Shown: piece after piece, positions 1-13,189 of the stretch
How positions within the stretch are numbered: the stretch's first letter is position 1
Layout: each line of letters begins with the position of its first letter
Assembly: GCF_018691265.1 (NCBI RefSeq)
Contig: NW_024881313.1
Span: forward strand, 14,129,518-14,193,517
Source: Tyto alba
Taxonomy: Eukaryota > Chordata > Aves > Strigiformes > Tytonidae
Direction of reading: 5' to 3'
DNA: 64,000 nucleotides
The notes under the pieces: generated by a model
Database searches by the model: none
Seen by the model: the letters and a program-made list of their open reading frames with translations, nothing else
What the model was told of the DNA's origin: nothing
Position numbers and translations under genes: made by a program

Positions 1-964
1 CAGTGCTGTGACCCTTTGAAAGCATTTTTGTGGTCAGGGTTTGCTTCTACATCTAAAATTAACTTCAAAGCAATTTCCCCCCTTTTTTTAGAAACACAGG
101 CTTTGGGTTCATAAATAAATAAAAGAAGACAAAGTAAAGAGACCAGATCTTAGCAGTTCCCAAAGCAAAGGAGATTCATAAGGTTTTAAAAACTGCTTTA
201 TGAGCAATGGGCTCACAGCATTCCCTTGATCTGTGTGTGCACAAGAATGAAAAATGGCATATCTAGGTGGAAAGATCCTTTTTTAGATTGCAAGATTCTT
301 TTAAAATCATAAGCCTTCTTGAGAAGGCAGACCCCACCTTTCCCTTCCTGGGTCATAGTTAATGTACTATTGGTACTTAATGCTCATTGCCAGGGACTAT
401 GGACCTATGTTTTCATCTTTTAGTGATAGTTTATTACCATTTATCTGTATAAATTTCATACTTCCCAGCCATGAAACCTGAGATTTACATAAATAATAAT
501 GGAGACACTACAAATTATTGCCTTCTGCTTTCCCTGGCATGCACTAATGTAAACAAGCACAATTTCTATCACACCATTTTGAGACACTAAATGATAAAAA
601 TTTTCATCTGAAGATGATACTTATATGTGCAATGTGACTTGAGCCTGTGGACTGTGGTACCAGGATGGATGAATAACAGTGTTCAAAAATAAAAGGAAAG
701 CAAAGGCATTTTTTGCTCATTTGTGATACCACAAAAGCCCTTTGAAAAGCTGGCCTTTGATTCCAGTGGTGAGCTAAGCCTGAAGAATGAACCAAACCAG
801 GAGCCCTTCTGAATGGCAAGACTTCTGTCCCTCAAAGGTGTTTTTGTCCCTGTCAGACATATTGGGAATAATTCTGCTGTCTATTTGTTGGAGCTGCTTT
901 CACAGGATAGTCTGAGAAACTGCCCTGTAAAGATTCTAGATCAAGTAAGTCCCTATGGACAAGA
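1..964. other. Intergenic, no gene seen
   Basis: AT-rich, mostly unique-looking sequence before the CR1 fragment. The longest open frame (604-819, minus) has no recognisable domain. Confidence 0.7.
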
Positions 965-2085
965 TGCACACCCAAGTTAATCACAAGGAAAGGCTGGACA
1001 GGACTTGGAAGTCCAACTCAATATATCCATGCTGTCCTTGAGACACGTTTGTCCAATTGGTTCGTAAGATTTATAGCAACGGATGCTTCACTGCTTTGCC
1101 AGCCAGTGAACATCATCACTTCACTATCTGTGGTGTTAGAAAGGTTTTTCCTGAAGTGCTCAGCCTGAGTCCTTCTGAGTGCAATTAAAGTATGTTGCTG
1201 CTTCTTGACACAATAGAAACAGAGGTCAGATGTTTCTTTTCGTGGTAATGGCCTTTTACATACTTGAAGGTGATTCTCCTTTGGAATCCCTAGCCCAACT
1301 ATTTTCATATTTCAGTCCCCTCTCAAAGGACACTTTGGATTGCTTGCCTCTGGGATGTCTCTGAGAGGTCCTTGCTTTCCTTGATGCACAGTAGCCAAAT
1401 CGAAGTGCATCCTTGCAGCTGAAGCTGGACTAGTGCTTTGTAGAGCAGAAGGATGCCTGTGGATGCCCAGCAAGCTGTGCTCCAGTATAGGAGCATACTA
1501 TAGACACCCAAAATGAAGTCTGACACTTTTGCCACAGCATGACAATGTTGACTTACTCAGCCTGTGATCCATTGTAATGCTTGTCTCCTTTTTTGAAGAA
1601 ATGCTCCCTAACCAGTTTTTCTCCATCTTGTGCTTTTGCTTGAGTATTGCTACCTAAATTTAGCACTTTGCACATGTCCTTATTAATTTTTCCCTTTTTT
1701 TTTCAAGCCAATTTCTTCAGCTTGCCCAGATCAATTTGAATTCAAGCCTATCCTCCAATCTGCCAGCAATCTCGCAGTATCACATAATCGGTAGCTGTAG
1801 TAAGCATACTTTCTATTTCATCACCCAGCTCACTAAAGTGGAAAAATAAAGCAGTGTGTTTAAGACAGAACCTGGAAAGAGCATTTTTTTTTTTTATTTG
1901 AGATATTTTTTTTTTATTTTACTGTTGGAACACTAAACTCTTCCCTGGGTATAGTACTCAGTCAGTTATGCACTTACCCTCTGGTATTTGCCCATAGGTT
2001 TCTTACAAGAATGCCGTGGACAAAAGTGACAAAAATCTTACTGAAATCAAACTAGACAACCCCGCAAGACCATGTGAACTTACCA
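965..2085 (-). mobile_element. CR1 LINE fragment, ORF2 reverse-transcriptase region to 3' end
   Basis: Read on the minus strand, this follows the sauropsid CR1 consensus as I recall it. The left end (965-1030) matches the 3' terminus (GTTGGACTTCC...GTCC, compare TTGGACTAGATGACC...GGTCC). The 1030-1560 part matches the conserved 3' coding region, including the GAGAGGGGAC and AGGAAAAACCTTTCTAAC blocks. The 1560-1860 part matches the region after the catalytic YADD box. Here the minus strand preserves stretches equivalent to GACAAGTGCAAAGTxCT and GGATCACAxGCTGA. A T-rich insertion lies at 1884-1920. The 1930-2085 part matches the upstream palm region (cttacaagaatg...ttactgaaatcaa). Frames are broken throughout and the catalytic residues are not intact, so this is an old, dead copy. 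The right boundary is approximate. Confidence 0.85.
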
Positions 2086-5000
2086 GCCTGCTGGTAGGTC
2101 TCTGTCCTTTTCTGTGCATGTGTGGCTACACTGGGGAATGCGTTGCCCAGGCTGTTACAGAGGTCTGAGGTATTCATGACTCAGAAAGTTTTAGACAAAC
2201 TCATGGAGGATGCTGGTGGCTGTTCATTATGATGGCATGAAAGCCATCTCCTGCAGAGAGTCCCTGATGATAACTAAAGGCTGAGGGTTAGAGCAGAGGC
2301 CCCGCCTAGAACCACCTAAATGTATGTCTTCATGGGTGATCTATTAATTAGGTTAATATCCACTTGTGGTGGATAATGAAAGTCTGATTTCATTAATCCA
2401 TTGACCATGTTTTGGTCTAGATTTACCTAAACTGGATGCTAAAAACCAAATACCCCCAGTGAATTCTGAAGGATCCTAAATTCATGCACTGCCATTTTGC
2501 TGTCCCTTCTTTAAAGGCTCCATACCACTTACATAATGCATAATGCTACATGAGTGTTGGTAGGTCTCAGTATGAAAAAGTGAAATCTTGATTTCTATTA
2601 TTTTTAAGTGGGTATTTTTTTCTGCAAAACTGTAAGCCAGAAGCATGTGATTGAAAAGCCAGTGTAAGGTAACAAATGTTAATTTCATTGTATGGTATGT
2701 TATACGTTGGAAGTAAAAGCCAGAAATCACAAGTTTTTCAACGTGACATGTAATATGATTGCTTTTAGGTACTGGCCTGCTTTATTTCCAAGATTTTAAA
2801 AATTACATTGTGAATACTCATACTGATCATAATAAAACGATTGCTCGAGAAGTGTGAATTCCATTTAGCCTTTTCAATGAAGCACTTAGTGGGCTTTGCA
2901 CTGGGTGGGCATGACCTTAGAAAAGGCCTATCATTTGACTATGAAAACATGGCTTAGTTCCAGTGCTAACAACATAGCTCTGCTAAAATAACTTTGGTGG
3001 GTGCAACGACCTATAATTTTTGTAACATCATTGAAAAAGTGTTTTTCTTACAGCAGTGTTACTTGTGTATGGGATAAATTTTTTGTACACATTAATAATA
3101 TTGGTTTGATTAGATATTTTTAACAAAAATGGTGAAGGGTGAAAGCACACAAGTCCCATGTTAGCAGTGCTCTGTACTCAATTCTATTATCTCTCCATTT
3201 TTTTTTTTGGTGAATCTCAACACAGCAATTTGAGCCACATCAGTCATATACTACCAGATGGTATAAAAATATGATGCGGAGGAAAATAGGACACTGCACT
3301 CAGAATTATAACCTGAAAAAGGCCTTGGTGGAATAGAAATTGTTCCTCTGACCCTGTTCCCACTCAGCCTGGTTACTGGAGCAGTCTAACTCTGAATACC
3401 TCAGTACTAATTCCTGATCGCCACCACAGTGAATCTGGCCCAGGAAATAATATATTTGCTATCAGTTCACACTGTCCAGTACCTTTTTTTAATTTCAGCT
3501 GACGTGGATTGTGAGACTATCTTTTTGGGCTGTGTCCTCTAACTTACATCATCACTGATGAAAATCTAAAAGAAGAATGTAAAATGCAGCCATTTCAGCT
3601 GAATTGTGAGCCACTATGATTGCATGAGGTGGAGGGCTCATGACAAGCATGCATGCTCGCTGCAAAGGCAACAGAAGAGGTGTTTTTGCATCAAATCCAA
3701 AAGATTTGCATGAAGGCAAGTGCCTTTTTCACTCCTTGGTTCTGTTTGCCTTGATATAATCCTGCTATCCAAAACCCCAAGGGGAGATATTTCAACACAG
3801 AGACAGTCTTCAGTGACTAAACTGTCATGAAACACAGATGAAGTTGGTCTCACTGTGCCTTGACGCAGCTGTGGCTTGGATGAAGCAGAGCTGGTTATGA
3901 GTCAATCAGACAAGGATGGGATCATGCTAGAGGTCAGGGGAACCAGCTAGTTAGAAGAGCACAGATCGTTATTTTCTCCTTCAGGTTTTCTTTTTTTTTT
4001 TTTTTTTTTTTTTTTAAAGCTGGTGATTTGTGACACTTAACCGAATGAGGAAGGCATCCCCACCACAGTCCCCATCATCATGGACCAGTGTTACTCAGTG
4101 CAGTGCTGCTGTGGCCCAGAACCTCCAACCCTCCCCCTCAGCAGAGCCAATGCAAGGCCCCAAAGGAGCTTTTTGCAAAAGATGGTCAGGACCTGAAGAG
4201 CCACCCTGGTTTATAGGTTCCTTCTGCACACAGGCCAGGAACTCATTTTAAGGGGTTCCTATATGGCTTCATCACTGAATCATCTGTAAATAAGGGAAAA
4301 CATTGGTAAAGATGGTGTCTGTCATTCCACCTTTTGGCTCTGCTCCATTTTCTTCTTTGCACTTTATTTTATCCATCCAGAAGGAACTGCATCTCAGCCA
4401 CATCAGATAGCGTCCTTCCCTGTGTAATAGCAAGGAGGCTTCAGTTGCTGACTCTGAGACATGACGTGCTGTTGAACAGTGAGGAAACTGTACTGTGGAG
4501 CTAAATTTCTGTCTCAGTTCACCAAAACCCTAGATTTGTTGAGCAGCAAATTATGTCATGAAGCTTGCTTATTCGCCATATGGGGTACAATGTGCAAGGA
4601 GGTACTGGTGACTTCTTCTTTTACATGGGTTTGAAAGTATCTGGAAAGACTGTTGGATATTGCTATGAAAAGACTGCTTTAAACACAAACGTATGTATCG
4701 CAGCAGAGGTTAAAGAAACTTCAAAATTCTGAACTAATAAAGTAAAACTGGAATGATGTGCATATCAATAAAGGCATAGAAACTACGCCCATGTGGCTTG
4801 GCTTAGTGGTCCTTCTGTGCTGTGGGAGGATGCCTAAACAGGAATGAATTCACTCTCCGGTTGGGTTTTGTCAGAGTTTAGAAAGAAACTCAGCTGGCTG
4901 AGATACAGCTGATACAGACTGATGCTGCTCAAACAGAGTCTAAGCTGTAACTTCCATAAATTGCATTAGCACATTAAACAGTCACAACTGAAAGGTCTTG

Positions 5001-7959
5001 ATTTGTAGGCACCAGACTGTAAATTAGCTACTAAAGTAGAAGGCTGGGAGTTTAAGAACCTGGCTGGGAACACCCATCCCATAGTACATGCATTTGCCAA
5101 TAAGCCTCTATTAAGGGACCAAAGGAAGACAACACAGCTGTGACTGATCAAGTGAAAGAGCAGTAATACAAAACACCCAGCAGTTTTGTTGCTTCTAGAA
5201 TATCCTGGAGGGATTAAAGACATAAAAAGTAGGCAAGAGAGTCTGAATCTTGGCCTTTCAGTAAACGGTCACCTTTCTGTTAGTGCATTTCTTAGGTTTT
5301 GCAGTGTTCCTGCAAAAGTGTTCACAAGTTCCTTGGGTTGATTCAGGCTCATATACCTATTTTCCAGCATGTAGGCCACCTCCCCTGTTTAATATAGAGA
5401 CCCTATTTTTAAAGTTTAATTGTGGATGTTATGTTGTAATCATCCTCACCTATATCAATTAGCTTTTATGGTTGCCTGTGCTTAAGACATGGAGTTCAGC
5501 TTTGCATTTAACACACTCCTAAACTATCTGTAATTTCTCTTTAAACTTTCTCTCTTCCCTCCAGTTAGCTGGTTTCTGTCAGTATTTCTTTACCATAATA
5601 TTAATTCTGTGCTCATTGTTTTTTATTACACAGTCCAATAGGCTCACTATTTACAATCTGTTTTAGTAAAGCCTGTCTGTTTCTTGTGCTTGGAAAAGCT
5701 GCAAATAAATGGCATATTCCTCATGTTTGAAGGAATGCATGCAGAATATCACATTAATCTGTAAATACAGAGCTTCTTGAGCTTTCTGATTCTCACTGGA
5801 AAGATATGTGGCATGAAAAGAGAGGTTGAAGATTGTTTGAGGATGGTTATCTGGCAGCATATAAATAGCTGGAAGCAAATTATGTCATGACAACAACTTG
5901 TGATGCACTTTGTGCAGAAGTGTCTGGTTGTTAAATGGTCACACTGCAATGCTGGCTAAAGTTGTGGGGGACTTTCTTCTGGAAAATGAAGTTTCTAATA
6001 AAAACCCCCAAGCACTTTGAATAATTACTAACAATAACCTGGACTATAGTGCTTCAATTGTACAGTTCAGGAACATTAAACCTCTTAACCTTTGAGTTGC
6101 CTACTTGATTTTAAATGAATATGATACTCAAGATGATAACAACTGTGCTGCTTCGTTCTTTATTAAGGACACACATGATTTCTCCCCTGCACATTAATGC
6201 TCTCATTATAATAATAAAGAATGGCAAAAATACAGGTATCAAAAGATTATTAGTACCTTCTAGACACAGTCTTTTCACAGTTCCTGTTTCTAGAACTACA
6301 CCACTCTAATTAGCGTAACAACTATTGCTACATTCAGAGTGTCAACAATAACATCTGATGACACAGAAACCTTGGAGAGACTCATTTCATCCATTGTTCT
6401 GTCCGGGGTTTGTTTGAAAAAAATCTATTTTATGTCTGCTTTTCCCCTGTGTTTCTTCTACAGTGTGCAGAGAAAAGCAACAACAATAGCACCCATTTTT
6501 AGGGTTAAGGTGAATTGATCTGTACATCATAGGGAAAATCTGCTTTCTTCCAGAACACCACTGTGAAAACATACTGCATCCAACACGAACCATTCTGTTG
6601 AGGTTAGATGCATTTGCATGCTAAAAGATCTTTTCCACAGCAAAATGTAGATGCCACACAAAAGAAAAGACAGGCCAAGAAGAAAAACATGTTTTGCTAA
6701 CAACAACAAAGGCAGCTCAGCTTTTAGTAATGGATAAAATAAAGTATTTTGCCTGGATTCAGCTAACTCTAAGTATAAAGTGTAACATTCCTACCACAGA
6801 ACTTAAAATAGATGATGGCTGCATGAACCAAAACTCAAAGGACCTTTGAGTCAAGCCCAGCTTGACTGCCCTGAGCCTCAGTAAGGGGGATAGAGAGAGG
6901 GCAGATTGCAGCCACGCAGTGTGCTCTGGGGCAGCTGAGCTGTAGTGACCCATGAGGTGTTACCAGGGCAGCATTAGTGTGGTCGTGAGAGATGAGATGA
7001 ACAAGGCTGAGCTCCCACAAAGTGCTGTGGCTGTGTACATCCATCTGCATGCCTGGTGCCAAACAAGCATGGGAGGCACTGCTTCTGGCCTTTAGACAGG
7101 CAGCACGCAGGGTGCCCTTATCCTGTCCAAAATCCCTCTGGATAACCCCAAATCTGAAATACAAGGTAATTTTCTCAAAAATAAAATAATTTTCACTTAA
7201 AACAGCTTGAAATGAACTTACCACAAGAAAGATTTGACAAGCAGGCACAGACCAGATTAATTAGCCTGCTTGCAACTCAAAGCAATTCTATGCATCAAGG
7301 TTGGAGGGAGGCAGAGAAGCGCTTGTGTTTTTACATAAACATAGTGTAAGATTTCAGCCCACCCTCGGGACATGGTCGATTCTGCCAGTCACGTTCTATA
7401 CACCCTTCTCTGTAACTCAAGGTAAGCTACAAGTGCAGAGGGTCTGATTTTTAACAGACTATTTAATATTGCTACACAATCCTCACCGGATGAGCTCATT
7501 AAATGGAATTTTTCTCTTCCATTAGATCTCTCCTGCTGTTATTAGCCTCCTCGGTTTCAAGTCCACACCTCCTTCAGTTCACTGTTCCAGCATTTCAGAT
7601 ATTATCCTTATTTACATGCAGTGGATTTGGACTAGATTCACAAAAAGGTTTACTCATCTAGCACCACTTACCTGCCACTGTACTTCTCAGCACCACCATT
7701 TGCATTCCCATTGAGCTCCTGCATACGCCCAGAAGTGTCTATATCCCTGCCAGAAAAATTCCTAAATATCGGCCCAGAACTTGCCAAGGTCTTAACAGTG
7801 TGAGCCTCCAAGCACCTAAATCACATCTAAGCTCTTTTGGGATTTGCAAACAAAGCATTAGCCCCTGCTTGTCAGGCCTGACCTGACTTGCATTTTCAGA
7901 GCACACCTTCCAGATCAGCCACCATGAAAAGCTCAGTAAGAAAAATGGTGGCGAATTGC
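2086..7959. other. Intergenic, no gene seen
   Basis: Apart from the T25 run at 3991, I see no repeat family or coding pattern. The part around 6840-7180 is somewhat GC-richer and holds a 137-codon open frame on the minus strand, without similarity to any protein I know. Confidence 0.65.
3991..4015. repeat. T25 homopolymer
   Basis: An uninterrupted run of 25 T. It could be the poly(A) tail of a minus-strand retrocopy, but the sequence to its right (4016-4300) matches no gene or repeat I recognise. Confidence 0.9.
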
Positions 7960-8060
7960 CGTGGTTCAGTGGTCAGAGCTCCCGTGCAGCATGTGTGAAA
8001 TGAGGTTCATCCACTTTGAGCGAGGGGAACCTGTCTGTCTCAGGTCAAGTCTCAAGTAAT
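7960..8060 (+). mobile_element. tRNA-derived SINE with Pol III box A
   Basis: Positions 7962-7972 (TGGTTCAGTGG) fit the Pol III box A consensus TRGYNNARNGG completely. Positions 8004-8014 (GGTTCATCCAC) partly fit box B. The 31-base gap is what a tRNA head would give. No full cloverleaf can be drawn, so a SINE head (MIR or another amniote tRNA SINE) is likelier than a working tRNA gene. The body after 8020 is not identifiable. Confidence 0.55.
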
Positions 8061-9689
8061 TTCTGTGGTTGAAGGTACTCTTGCTCTTGAAGATGCCCCT
8101 GTGGATGGGCCAGTCAGGAGGTACTCATTGGGCTAAGTGGAGAGAAAGTAGGAGAGAAATCAAGTGCAATCAGCACTGCTAGTGGTGGATTTACTGAACC
8201 AAAGTGAAAGCTACCCTCCTTCTCTGGCTGTATGCTCTCTGAAAGGGTCAGCATAGGCGCTAATTGCACAAGAGAGGACTTGCTGATGTAGAGGCAAGAC
8301 ATAGTCTATCTACTGACTTGTATAGGTCAGAAAACTCTTTCTGAAGAAGGCTTACACTTTTCTATCTCTTAATTGTTTCTTTCTGCTTGCTTTTTGTTGG
8401 TCCTTTCTTTTCAGCACATCAGCCTTAGTACACTTCTGTTCCATCAGGAAACACCACCAGAGACCTTTTGACTCTTTGGAAATCACTCACTGGCTTTAGT
8501 GCATTAGCCAGGCTTGAAGTGTCTGGGATTGTGTGTTCCCACATCAATTCCTTGTTGGGACAGCATATGTAGGGCTTGTCAGGTCTCAACAAGCTGGTTG
8601 TTGAGCATCAGTGGACCTTCTTTAACATCATTCATAGGAACCCAGGGCATCCACTGTTAGCAAATCTTGCACATTAATTTGCAGGTACCACCCTTCATCT
8701 TTCACTCTATCTGAAAAGCACTTGGGATTTTTAACTGCCCCTTCACCTGTCATCATATCCTATCCTGGTACTAACAACCAAGAGACATTTTAGGTCTGCC
8801 AATGTTAAGTGCAGCTGTACCAGAACTGGATGTTTGTTGAGAGGGTAGAGGAAAGAGAGACGATGCTTAACAACTGCAGAAGTCTGCAGAGGACAGGAGG
8901 AGATGGTTGGCCTCCAGTGTCTTGGGAACAGTGAAAGGGGAAAAAAATGTTGCTTCTGTTGTTTCAGGACAGCTATGTAGGTTGTCTGAAAACATCCTCA
9001 GTGTCTGAAGGCTAACTCAGATTGTATTCTAAGTGGAATGAAGCAAGTTTCCGGGAGCTTAAAAACATCACGGTGCAGATGAAAGGGCCTGTTGTGACTT
9101 TCCCACTACTTTGACTGGGTAACTGTCCCACAGCTTCTCTGCTTTATTGGTTAGGTTTATTGTGCAGTGAAAGATGCAAAGACCAAGCTGTACAAGAGCA
9201 GATTTCTGGAGTTCAAGTCATAATTATTTTAATATTTCTTAAAAAACAATCCAAGTCAGTGCAGATCAGTTATGGAGCCAGTCTTAGTGTAAGGCGAATT
9301 TGCACAATCACTATGGGTTTCATAATGCCCTATGGACAAAAATAACTGGGAATAGAAATGTTTGGAAAGTATTTCCAACCACATTAAAGGTAGTGGCATT
9401 TGCAAAATGGTGATGTGTGTCTGATATGCCTGGGGAAGATGTCCACCGCTGTATCTCATTACAGGACATAGGACCTGATCCACAGTGAACACTCCGCAGC
9501 CCCAGATGGAGAAGAGCAAGAGGGCAGCTACAGCTGCACAAACTGTGGGGCTTGTTCATCCTGAGCAACTTAGCAAAGATATTTCCCAAAACCATCCTCT
9601 ACCACCATCAGTAGCATCTCTACTGAGGTAGAGACCTCCTCTACTTTGTTTCTGATTCTACTTACACTGAAGTGAATGGAAAGACTCTT
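8061..9689. other. Intergenic, no gene seen
   Basis: Between the SINE at 7960 and the CR1 at 9690. It has only short chance open frames on both strands and no simple repeats of note. Confidence 0.65.
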
Positions 9690-10175
9690 ATTCTCCTTAG
9701 AATCACTGAAACCAGATATGGCTGGTAGGGATCTCTGAAGATACCACAACCCAAGGCAGAATTGAATGTTACTGTTATCCAGTCCTGACTGATCTCTTCT
9801 TAAAGACCTCCATAGCTTTTTCAGGCAACCTACTCTGCTGTTTTGCTATCCTTACTCTTCATGAATTCTTCCCACTGAAGCTCAAGCCTTGCTTTATCTC
9901 CTACAAACATGCAGGACAAATATTTCCTTTCCTCTTTGTAGCAACCTTCAATATAGACTCATTTTACCACCCCTTAGCAATTTTTTTTAAAGCTAAGAAA
10001 CCCCAATTTTTTTCCCCTTCCTTCAGAGGTCCTATGTCCTCCAGCCCTTCACATAGTTTCTCCATGAAACCTTCCTGGTTGTGCTGTGTCATTCTGGGAA
10101 TGCAGCACACAGGACTGGAAACAGCATTTGCAGCCCCGTGAAGCCCAGCAGCAAAAAGGATGAGACCCTGACATA
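9690..10175 (-). mobile_element. CR1 LINE 3' fragment
   Basis: The + strand shows the reverse-complement CR1 layout in order. It starts with an AATCActgaAACC start and GGTAGGGATCTC near 9735. Then come TCCAGTCCTGACTGATCTCTTCTTAAAGACCTCC-like wording around 9780-9815 and GGCAACCTACTCTG near 9825. CTAAGAAACCCCAAT...CCTTCAGAGGTCCTATG...CTCCAGCCCT lies at about 9990-10050, and CACAGGACTGGAAACAG near 10107. All these blocks have counterparts in avian CR1. Many substitutions show it is old. Small open frames over it are relics or chance. Confidence 0.85.
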
Positions 10176-10934
10176 TGTCCAGACCGTCAATAGCACCATT
10201 TCCTCAACTGTAGAGAAGGATAACTTTAAGAAAAAGAAATTAAAAGAAGCTTCATGTGCAAGCATTCCATCCTTCAAGAAACTGCTTCGGTCATCTGAAA
10301 GCCACATCTCTGACCATGTAAGGCATAATTTCCTGGGATGGGTAGTGGGATTCAGATAGTGTTGGTATCCCATATCTCTCCTGATAAAGACCAATGTGGG
10401 TGAAGAGGGCAAGGAGAGGGCAGCATGTGGCTCCTGACCAGTGCAACAAGCTGGGTGCATAGAGTCATGTTTGGCTGCTATTTGCTTGGTTTTGAGACAG
10501 CAAGCTGCATGTTATCAACGGCAGGAGGCAGTTGGGAGAAGGCAGGGCATTTTGGGTTGCTCCTGAGATGTCAGGTCCATACGCATCCCCTTAGTGCCTT
10601 TCTATATTAGAATTTGGAATAAAGGAGGATAAAAATTTCAACGCTCAGCAGCTGGGATGAATCAAGAGCAGACTGAGTTAATCCACAGTAAGGGGCCTTG
10701 CATTTCAGAAGTACCTACACATGTCATGTTATTAAAAATAACTACTTGGAAATAGCTATTCTGACTTCAGTCAGAGACAACATAACAGGTCATGTGGTAA
10801 AATTCAAATGTAGCCTAGAAAAGTAGACAGGTGAAACCGTTACTGGTGAAACCACAACCAACAACATCTCACCAATTTCAACAAGGCTAAAATCTCCCTC
10901 TTTATTTTAATGTGGATACACCCATGTGATGGGT

Positions 10935-11000
10935 GCTGTTAGAATTTATAATCATAGATGCTGTGACTGAAAGGAACTGTCAGGTCACTCAGTCTCTTCT
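10935..11000 (-). mobile_element. Probable CR1 3'-end remnant
   Basis: The sequence attataatcatagatgctg followed by ctgaaaggaactgtcaggtc and actcagtctcttctccc resembles the reverse complement of a CR1 3' terminus (AATCATAGAA...GGAAGGGACC...GGTCATCTAGTCC). Only about 65 bases can be followed, so this is moderately supported. Confidence 0.5.
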
Positions 11001-13106
11001 CCCAAATAATAAATAATTTGTTCCTTAGTGATACCAGAAAGGAATTACAGCTCATACTGAATTCAATTATCTGCCTAAAAAGGCAATGAGAATCTAAGGA
11101 CTTGCAAGCAACCTTTATCATCTTATTTATTTCCAGGTGATTTCCTGAAAGTAGTCACAGCTTGATGCTTTTGTGAGGTCCCATAACTCCCTTCTCAGAG
11201 AAGATGTATTTAAAGCAATCATCCATTTATGCCATTTATACCTGGCAGATAACTGAACACTAAGCACCATTTTAGATTTGTCTGATAAAAAACTTTGAGA
11301 GAGATTTCTGTGAAAATAGGATTTCAATGATATTTTGGGGAAAACACTCTGCTTATACTGTTCCTCTAATTTAGATGCTAAATTTCTACTAATGGACCAT
11401 GGAAGACAGTCATGTGTGAGGCTTTGGTGTGTCATGAGCTCCTTTACACATGGAGGGGGGGTGTCAATTTAAAAGAAGCATTTCTCTCATTTTGCACCCA
11501 GGTTCCCTCAATGCCATGGAAATCAATGGAATTAAAGCAGCATAACCAGGAGAGATGCAGTCGTGAATCAGCTCCTGAGCTAACAGCCTATTTTAAGTCA
11601 TGTTCAAACTGTGTTAATTGGCAAAAGATAAAACATCCACACTGTTTGTTTTGCTGCTGTAAGGAGTTTGTGTTGAAAACCGTGACTAAATAATAATTAA
11701 CAGGCTTCAAGTAATCAATCAATAGTATTTCATGAAAATAAGTTGTAAACTAGAATCTTGGACTCAGCTTTAAAGTTTGATGGTGTGTTTTTTTTTCGTT
11801 TGGGTGGGTTTTTTTGTTTTTTTTTTAGGACAGCAGTGATGCAAAGCTGAAACTAAATCCAGGCTTGCACTTGATTAGCAATTCCTTACTGTGGTTTTAC
11901 AATGTTAAATTTGTACAAACAGATTAACTGTGTTTTTAAGCTGTTCCTAAATAGCCTGGGAACTAAGAATTAAGTGCACATTCTGCCCAGCCCCTCAAAA
12001 ACCAACACACCCTTCTCCAAGCCCAACACCTGCTGTTAAAAATACATCACACAATGGCTCTGATCTTATATACCAGCAGATGTGAAGATGCCCAGAGGTC
12101 TCTCAGATGTTTGTGTTCCTGGGTCACGTGAGGGCACCAGGAAGGGGAGGGCAAATTATTCTGGAATTCCAGAGGTCACCGCTGGACAAAAATAGTGAAA
12201 ATTGCACACATGTTGAGAAAAACAAAAGGTTCAGAAATCTGGAAATATGGCCAAGAAGCTTTACTGAGGGCAATGTTTCATCCCCAAATTACCGAGAAAA
12301 AAAAGAATACAGAAAAGAAATGAAAAAGAAGTCACCAGGAGAAAGAAAGGACTCTTCGGATCATCTCTAGCCTCAAGCTGAAAATAATGTAAAAGTTCTA
12401 GCCAAGAAAAGGGAAGGTGATCTTCTCTTGCAAGGCTTCCTTGGGTAAGCCCTTAAATATTTCTACCCGCAGCTAGCTGATACGTTTTCAGGTTACAGTT
12501 AACAATTACCATTAATGATCTGCTGCATGGTTTTGTACTTGGAAGAATTTTATTTCCAGCACACCTAGCTGCTCTGCATTGACTTTATCTGTACATTTTT
12601 AGCCAGGGAAAGAGCCTAGAATTTGGCCCCGTGATTTTAGTTGTGTACTCACTCAGATGACAAAACTGGTTTTAGGGAGATTATTCACATCAGCAAGTCA
12701 CCGTTTAAATTAGAAAAAGCTTTGCAGCTCACCCCACAGTATTTGTAATTTAATTGGTATTAGCCATTTGTGGTTCTGCATCCTTTTCCTTGCACTGAGG
12801 AAGGTCTCGTGCAGTCCCCGCTGGAGGAAATGGTGTTTGAAAGGCTCTTGTACACATGTGGAGGGGGATGAAAGCCCAGGCCATGCACGCACAACACATG
12901 GCAGCACTAACAGTGCTCAGAGCTTCTCAAAATAATCAACTGAGCTGCAGTGACACAGCAAAATACATCATAATCACATCAATTATGCAATCACTATTTT
13001 GTGAAAACAAGCCTCTGGGATTTCTTTTTAAGTAATCAAAGAAATATCAGACAGGAAAACAATGAACCTTCCTATTACAAACGACCAAGTCTCTGCTGGA
13101 GAAGGG
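11001..13106. other. Intergenic, no gene seen
   Basis: AT-rich, containing only the T/G tract at 11786. The 11130-11400 part is non-repetitive and could be conserved, but nothing specific marks it. Confidence 0.65.
11786..11826. repeat. T/G-rich low-complexity tract
   Basis: Runs of T interrupted by cg, ggg and g (gtttttttttcgtttgggtgggttttt...). This is simple-sequence DNA with no other feature. Confidence 0.8.
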
Positions 13107-13141
13107 AAAAAAAAAAAAAAAAAAAAAGAGAGAGAGAGAGA
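13107..13141. repeat. A21 followed by (GA)n
   Basis: A run of 21 A followed by seven GA units, immediately left of the GC-rich block that starts near 13190. A poly(A) joined to a purine microsatellite can mark the 3' end of an old retroelement, but none is recognisable upstream. Confidence 0.9.
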
Positions 13142-13189
13142 AAACTAGCCCCAGACAAGCCAGAGAAGTGTCTAATTCTGCCTGCAAGA

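Noticed and set aside
1018..1535. Minus-strand open frames of 96 and 70 codons taken as possible genes
   Set aside because: They lie in the CR1 fragment and are broken pieces of its coding region.
3991..4300. Processed pseudogene on the minus strand ending at the T25 run
   Set aside because: The sequence beside the run matches no transcript I recognise, and no target-site duplication is visible.
7960..8014. Functional tRNA gene
   Set aside because: Box A is good, but box B is imperfect, no acceptor stem pairs, and there is no T-run terminator at the right place.
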